In this document: positions 61,928 to 64,000 of the stretch, piece after piece
How the letters are laid out: each line of letters opens with the position of its first letter
Numbering within the stretch: position 1 is the first letter of the stretch
Source of the DNA: an uncultured Bacteroidota bacterium
GTDB taxonomy: Bacteria; Bacteroidota; Bacteroidia; JADZBD01
Length of the DNA: 64,000 nt
Reading direction: 5' to 3'
NCBI GenBank assembly: GCA_937924855.1
Contig: CALEYQ010000043.1
Location: 42,609-106,608, forward strand
Position numbers and translations under genes: made by a program
Notes under the pieces: model-generated
Told to the model about the DNA's origin: nothing
The model's database searches: none
Seen by the model: the letters and a program-made list of their open reading frames with translations, nothing else

Positions 61928-61958
61928 AAAAAACTCCCGGAGCCGCCGGGAGTTTTTC
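61928..61958. terminator. Bidirectional intrinsic terminator
   Basis: A 10-bp perfect stem AAACTCCCGG/CCGGGAGTTT around loop AGCCG, with A on the left and T on the right. It lies between sprF and the convergent small sorting-domain gene. Confidence 0.88.
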
Positions 61959-61983
61959 TTTCTTAAACCTAACCAAATCAAAC

Positions 61984-62346
61984 CTAATCAATAACCACTT
62001 TTTGTTGGTACAACTCATTTCTGTTGGCTGCAACAACCGTATAAACACCTGAAGGAATTCTGTTATAGGGGTCAAAAGCTTTTAAAACAGCATGTTGATT
62101 TCTGAAAACCACTTTACTGTAAATTTCATTGCCCAAAATGTCTTCCACAACAACCAAGACCTCCTCCGAACGATAATTGCTCAAAATAATTAAAGGGTCT
62201 CCGGCGGAAGACATGGTGTCGATAAGAATCAAACTGTTTTTCTCGCGAACCATTCGCCCATCATCCTGAATGCCGGATTTTTGAGAAAATAAAAGTCCGG
62301 ATGAAAAACAAAGAGAAAAAATGAAAAGGAAAATGTTTCTTTGCAT
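61984..62346 (-). CDS. Small exported protein resembling a stand-alone type IX sorting domain
   Basis: A 120-residue protein: signal peptide (MQRNIFLFIFSLCFSSGLLF) and then about 95 residues. The last part, VEDILGNEIYSKVVF followed by IPSGVYTVVAANRNELYQQK and VVID, resembles the beta-rich type A C-terminal sorting domain that targets proteins to type IX secretion. No cargo domain precedes it. I start at ATG 62346; the frame is open to 62418 without a signal there. It is next to sprF, convergent, with a shared terminator. Confidence 0.6.
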   Translation of the reverse strand: MQRNIFLFIFSLCFSSGLLFSQKSGIQDDGRMVREKNSLILIDTMSSAGDPLIILSNYRSEEVLVVVEDILGNEIYSKVVFRNQHAVLKAFDPYNRIPSGVYTVVAANRNELYQQKVVID

Positions 62347-62471
62347 GGGAAATTGCTTAAACAATATTATGAAAATTGAAGAGTTTTCCAAAGGGATGAA
62401 GGAGAGGCTTCTTAACATTTAGACAAATGTACCTTCTGGAAGGTTAAACCCCTCCTTTTTTAGGATAAAAA

Positions 62472-64000
62472 ATGGACCTAAACAAAAACCTAAACACCGA
62501 TCTGAAGTCTTTACCCTCTCAACCCGGGGTTTACCGGTTTTTGAACCGGGAGGGGAAAGTTATTTATGTGGGGAAAGCCCGAGACCTGAAAAAGAGGGTG
62601 GGCTCCTATTTTTCAGGGAAACCACAATCTGCGAAAGAGAAAATACTCGTAAAGAACATTGCCCGGATTGAAACCATTGTTGTGGATACCGAATACGATG
62701 CCCTGTTGCTGGAAAATTCCATGATAAAGGAATTGCAACCCAGATATAATATTTTGTTAAAAGACGACAAGACCTATCCCTGGATTTGTATTAAAAAGGA
62801 AAGGTTCCCACGAGTATTTCCTACACGAACACTGGTGCGCGACGGAAGTGAATATTTCGGACCCTATGCTTCCGTGAAGGTGATGAACAATCTGCTGGAA
62901 TTGATTAGAGGGATTTTCCCTTTGCGAAACTGCACCTTTGATCTCTCTGAGGAAAACATCGCAAAAAAGAAATTCCGGATTTGTCTGGAGTATCAGATTG
63001 GAAATTGCCTTGGCCCCTGTGAAGGACTGCAAAGTCAGGTCGATTATGATGATAGCATAAAAAAAATCAGAGCCATTTTACGGGGGAAATCCGGAGAGGT
63101 AGCCCGAAGCCTTAAAGAGGAAATTCAAAAATATGTCAGCGACCTGGCTTTTGAAAAAGCGCAAAAAACCAAAGAAAAACTTTTGCTGCTGGAGAAGTTT
63201 CAGGCCAAATCAACCGTGGTTTCGCCCCAGCTGGGCGACCTGGATGTTTTTTCTGTCCACGAAGACCAGGGCACAGGATATCTTAACTTTTTCAGGGTTT
63301 CGGAAGGAGCCATTGTGGGAAGCCACAACATGGAACTGAAGCAAAAACTTGAGGAAAATGCGTATGATTTTCTCTTGCTCGGACTCACCGAACTTCTTCG
63401 GAAATTTCCTCCACCCAAAACACCCTGGGAAATAATTGTGCCCTTTTCCCCTGAAATAGAATTCCCCGGAATTCGATTTACTGTTCCCGCGCGTGGCGAC
63501 AAAAAGCAATTGCTCGACCTGTCGGACCGCAACGCCGTTTATTTTAAACTTGAGAGCAAAAAAAGGGAATCGCTTGTTGATCCCGAGCGGCATACCAAAA
63601 GAATTCTTGAAACCCTGAAAAAGGATTTGCGGCTGAAAGACCTTCCCCGCCACATGGAATGCTTCGACAATTCCAACTTCCAGGGCTCTGAGGCCGTTGC
63701 CGCCTGCGTCGTATTTAAGAACGCAAAACCGGCAAAAAAAGAATACCGCCACTTTAACATCAAAACAGTTGAGGGGCCCGACGATTTCGCCTCTATGGAA
63801 GAGGTGGTCTACCGCAGGTACAAGAGGCAAGGGGAAGAAAATCAACCCTTGCCCGATTTGATTATTATCGACGGAGGGAAAGGGCAGCTGAGCGCAGCAC
63901 GGAAAAGCCTTGAAAAACTCGGACTTTCAGGAAAAATTCCGGTAATAGGCATTGCCAAAAGACTGGAAGAAATTTATTTTCCCGGCGATCCTCATCCGCT
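62472..64000 (+). CDS. uvrC: Excinuclease ABC subunit C (5' part; runs off the window)
   Basis: The first 509 residues of UvrC, the nuclease that cuts both sides of a lesion in nucleotide excision repair. The GIY-YIG domain starts PGVYRFLNREGKVIYVGKAR, with E in the expected ELQPRYN segment. A UvrB-binding region follows (near 215), then the RNase H-like domain with MECFDNSNFQGSEAVAAC and DLIIIDGGKGQLSAA. The stop lies outside the window. The ATG at 62472 has an AT-rich leader and no ribosome site. Confidence 0.96.
   Translation, partial: MDLNKNLNTDLKSLPSQPGVYRFLNREGKVIYVGKARDLKKRVGSYFSGKPQSAKEKILVKNIARIETIVVDTEYDALLLENSMIKELQPRYNILLKDDKTYPWICIKKERFPRVFPTRTLVRDGSEYFGPYASVKVMNNLLELIRGIFPLRNCTFDLSEENIAKKKFRICLEYQIGNCLGPCEGLQSQVDYDDSIKKIRAILRGKSGEVARSLKEEIQKYVSDLAFEKAQKTKEKLLLLEKFQAKSTVVSPQLGDLDVFSVHEDQGTGYLNFFRVSEGAIVGSHNMELKQKLEENAYDFLLLGLTELLRKFPPPKTPWEIIVPFSPEIEFPGIRFTVPARGDKKQLLDLSDRNAVYFKLESKKRESLVDPERHTKRILETLKKDLRLKDLPRHMECFDNSNFQGSEAVAACVVFKNAKPAKKEYRHFNIKTVEGPDDFASMEEVVYRRYKRQGEENQPLPDLIIIDGGKGQLSAARKSLEKLGLSGKIPVIGIAKRLEEIYFPGDPHP

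Noticed and set aside
1..64000. Mobile elements, CRISPR arrays, defence systems
   Set aside because: No transposase, integrase, phage gene, spaced short repeats or known defence gene was recognised on either strand.

Overview
The window is chromosomal DNA of a free-living member of the Bacteroidota. Four things point there: type IX secretion and gliding proteins (a SprE/PorW-like lipoprotein at 4278-6902 and a PorP/SprF-like outer-membrane protein at 60896-61852), the ExbB-ExbD-ExbD-TonB-PstS cluster typical of the phylum, many TPR lipoproteins, and TAnnTTTG-type -7 promoter boxes in place of sigma-70 boxes. Most genes lack a Shine-Dalgarno sequence. Several genes appear to start with TTG, GTG or rarer codons. 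No insertion sequence, prophage, CRISPR array or defence island was seen; the content is almost entirely core genome. LAYOUT. 1-2.2 kb: the tail of a SulP anion transporter overlapping a beta-carbonic anhydrase, then yebC and a small exported protein. 2.2-25 kb, mostly plus strand: a TMTC-like membrane glycosyltransferase with TPRs, sprE/porW (minus), an M23 endopeptidase, dxr, a TPR/SpoIIE phosphatase, rseP, an ALDH7-type dehydrogenase, a crotonase, a flippase, dut, a nucleotidyltransferase, a TPR lipoprotein, a DUF4292 lipoprotein, an EnvC-like LytM protein, tatA, gatA and an mltD-like transglycosylase. 25.3-31.9 kb, all minus: a methyltransferase, mnmG, a DUF1223 protein, lutB, an M28 peptidase and rpiB. 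31,873-32,346: a 474-bp AT-rich gap. 32.3-41.3 kb, all plus: nadA, a MORN-type repeat protein, a ten-PAS histidine kinase, a LytTR response regulator, a very basic lipoprotein and sixA. 41.3-52.8 kb, all minus: a TPR protein, the PstS/TonB/ExbD/ExbB cluster, dedA, a DAACS symporter, nuoN, nuoM and a lipoprotein; then tRNA-Gln. 53.1-64 kb: a DUF2723/TMEM260-like gene broken by an in-frame stop beside a run of 17 A, a polysaccharide deacetylase, a persulfide dioxygenase-rhodanese with a TauE exporter (minus), an ECF sigma factor with a putative membrane anti-sigma factor, sprF, a mini sorting-domain protein and the 5' part of uvrC. MAIN INFERENCE. The window probably spans the chromosomal replication origin. 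Four parS-like palindromes lie within 1.6 kb (25,375-26,939). The only long gene-free AT-rich segment (31,873-32,346) follows at a transcription divergence beside the mnmG block. Hand counts of plus-strand genes show C over G on the left of it and G over C on the right. No perfect DnaA box was found, so this stays an inference. Other points of interest are the interrupted DUF2723 gene, a possible AUA start for exbB, a hairpin that would hide the unusually strong ribosome binding site of sprF, and two different families of protein O-mannosyltransferase-like membrane enzymes in one window.
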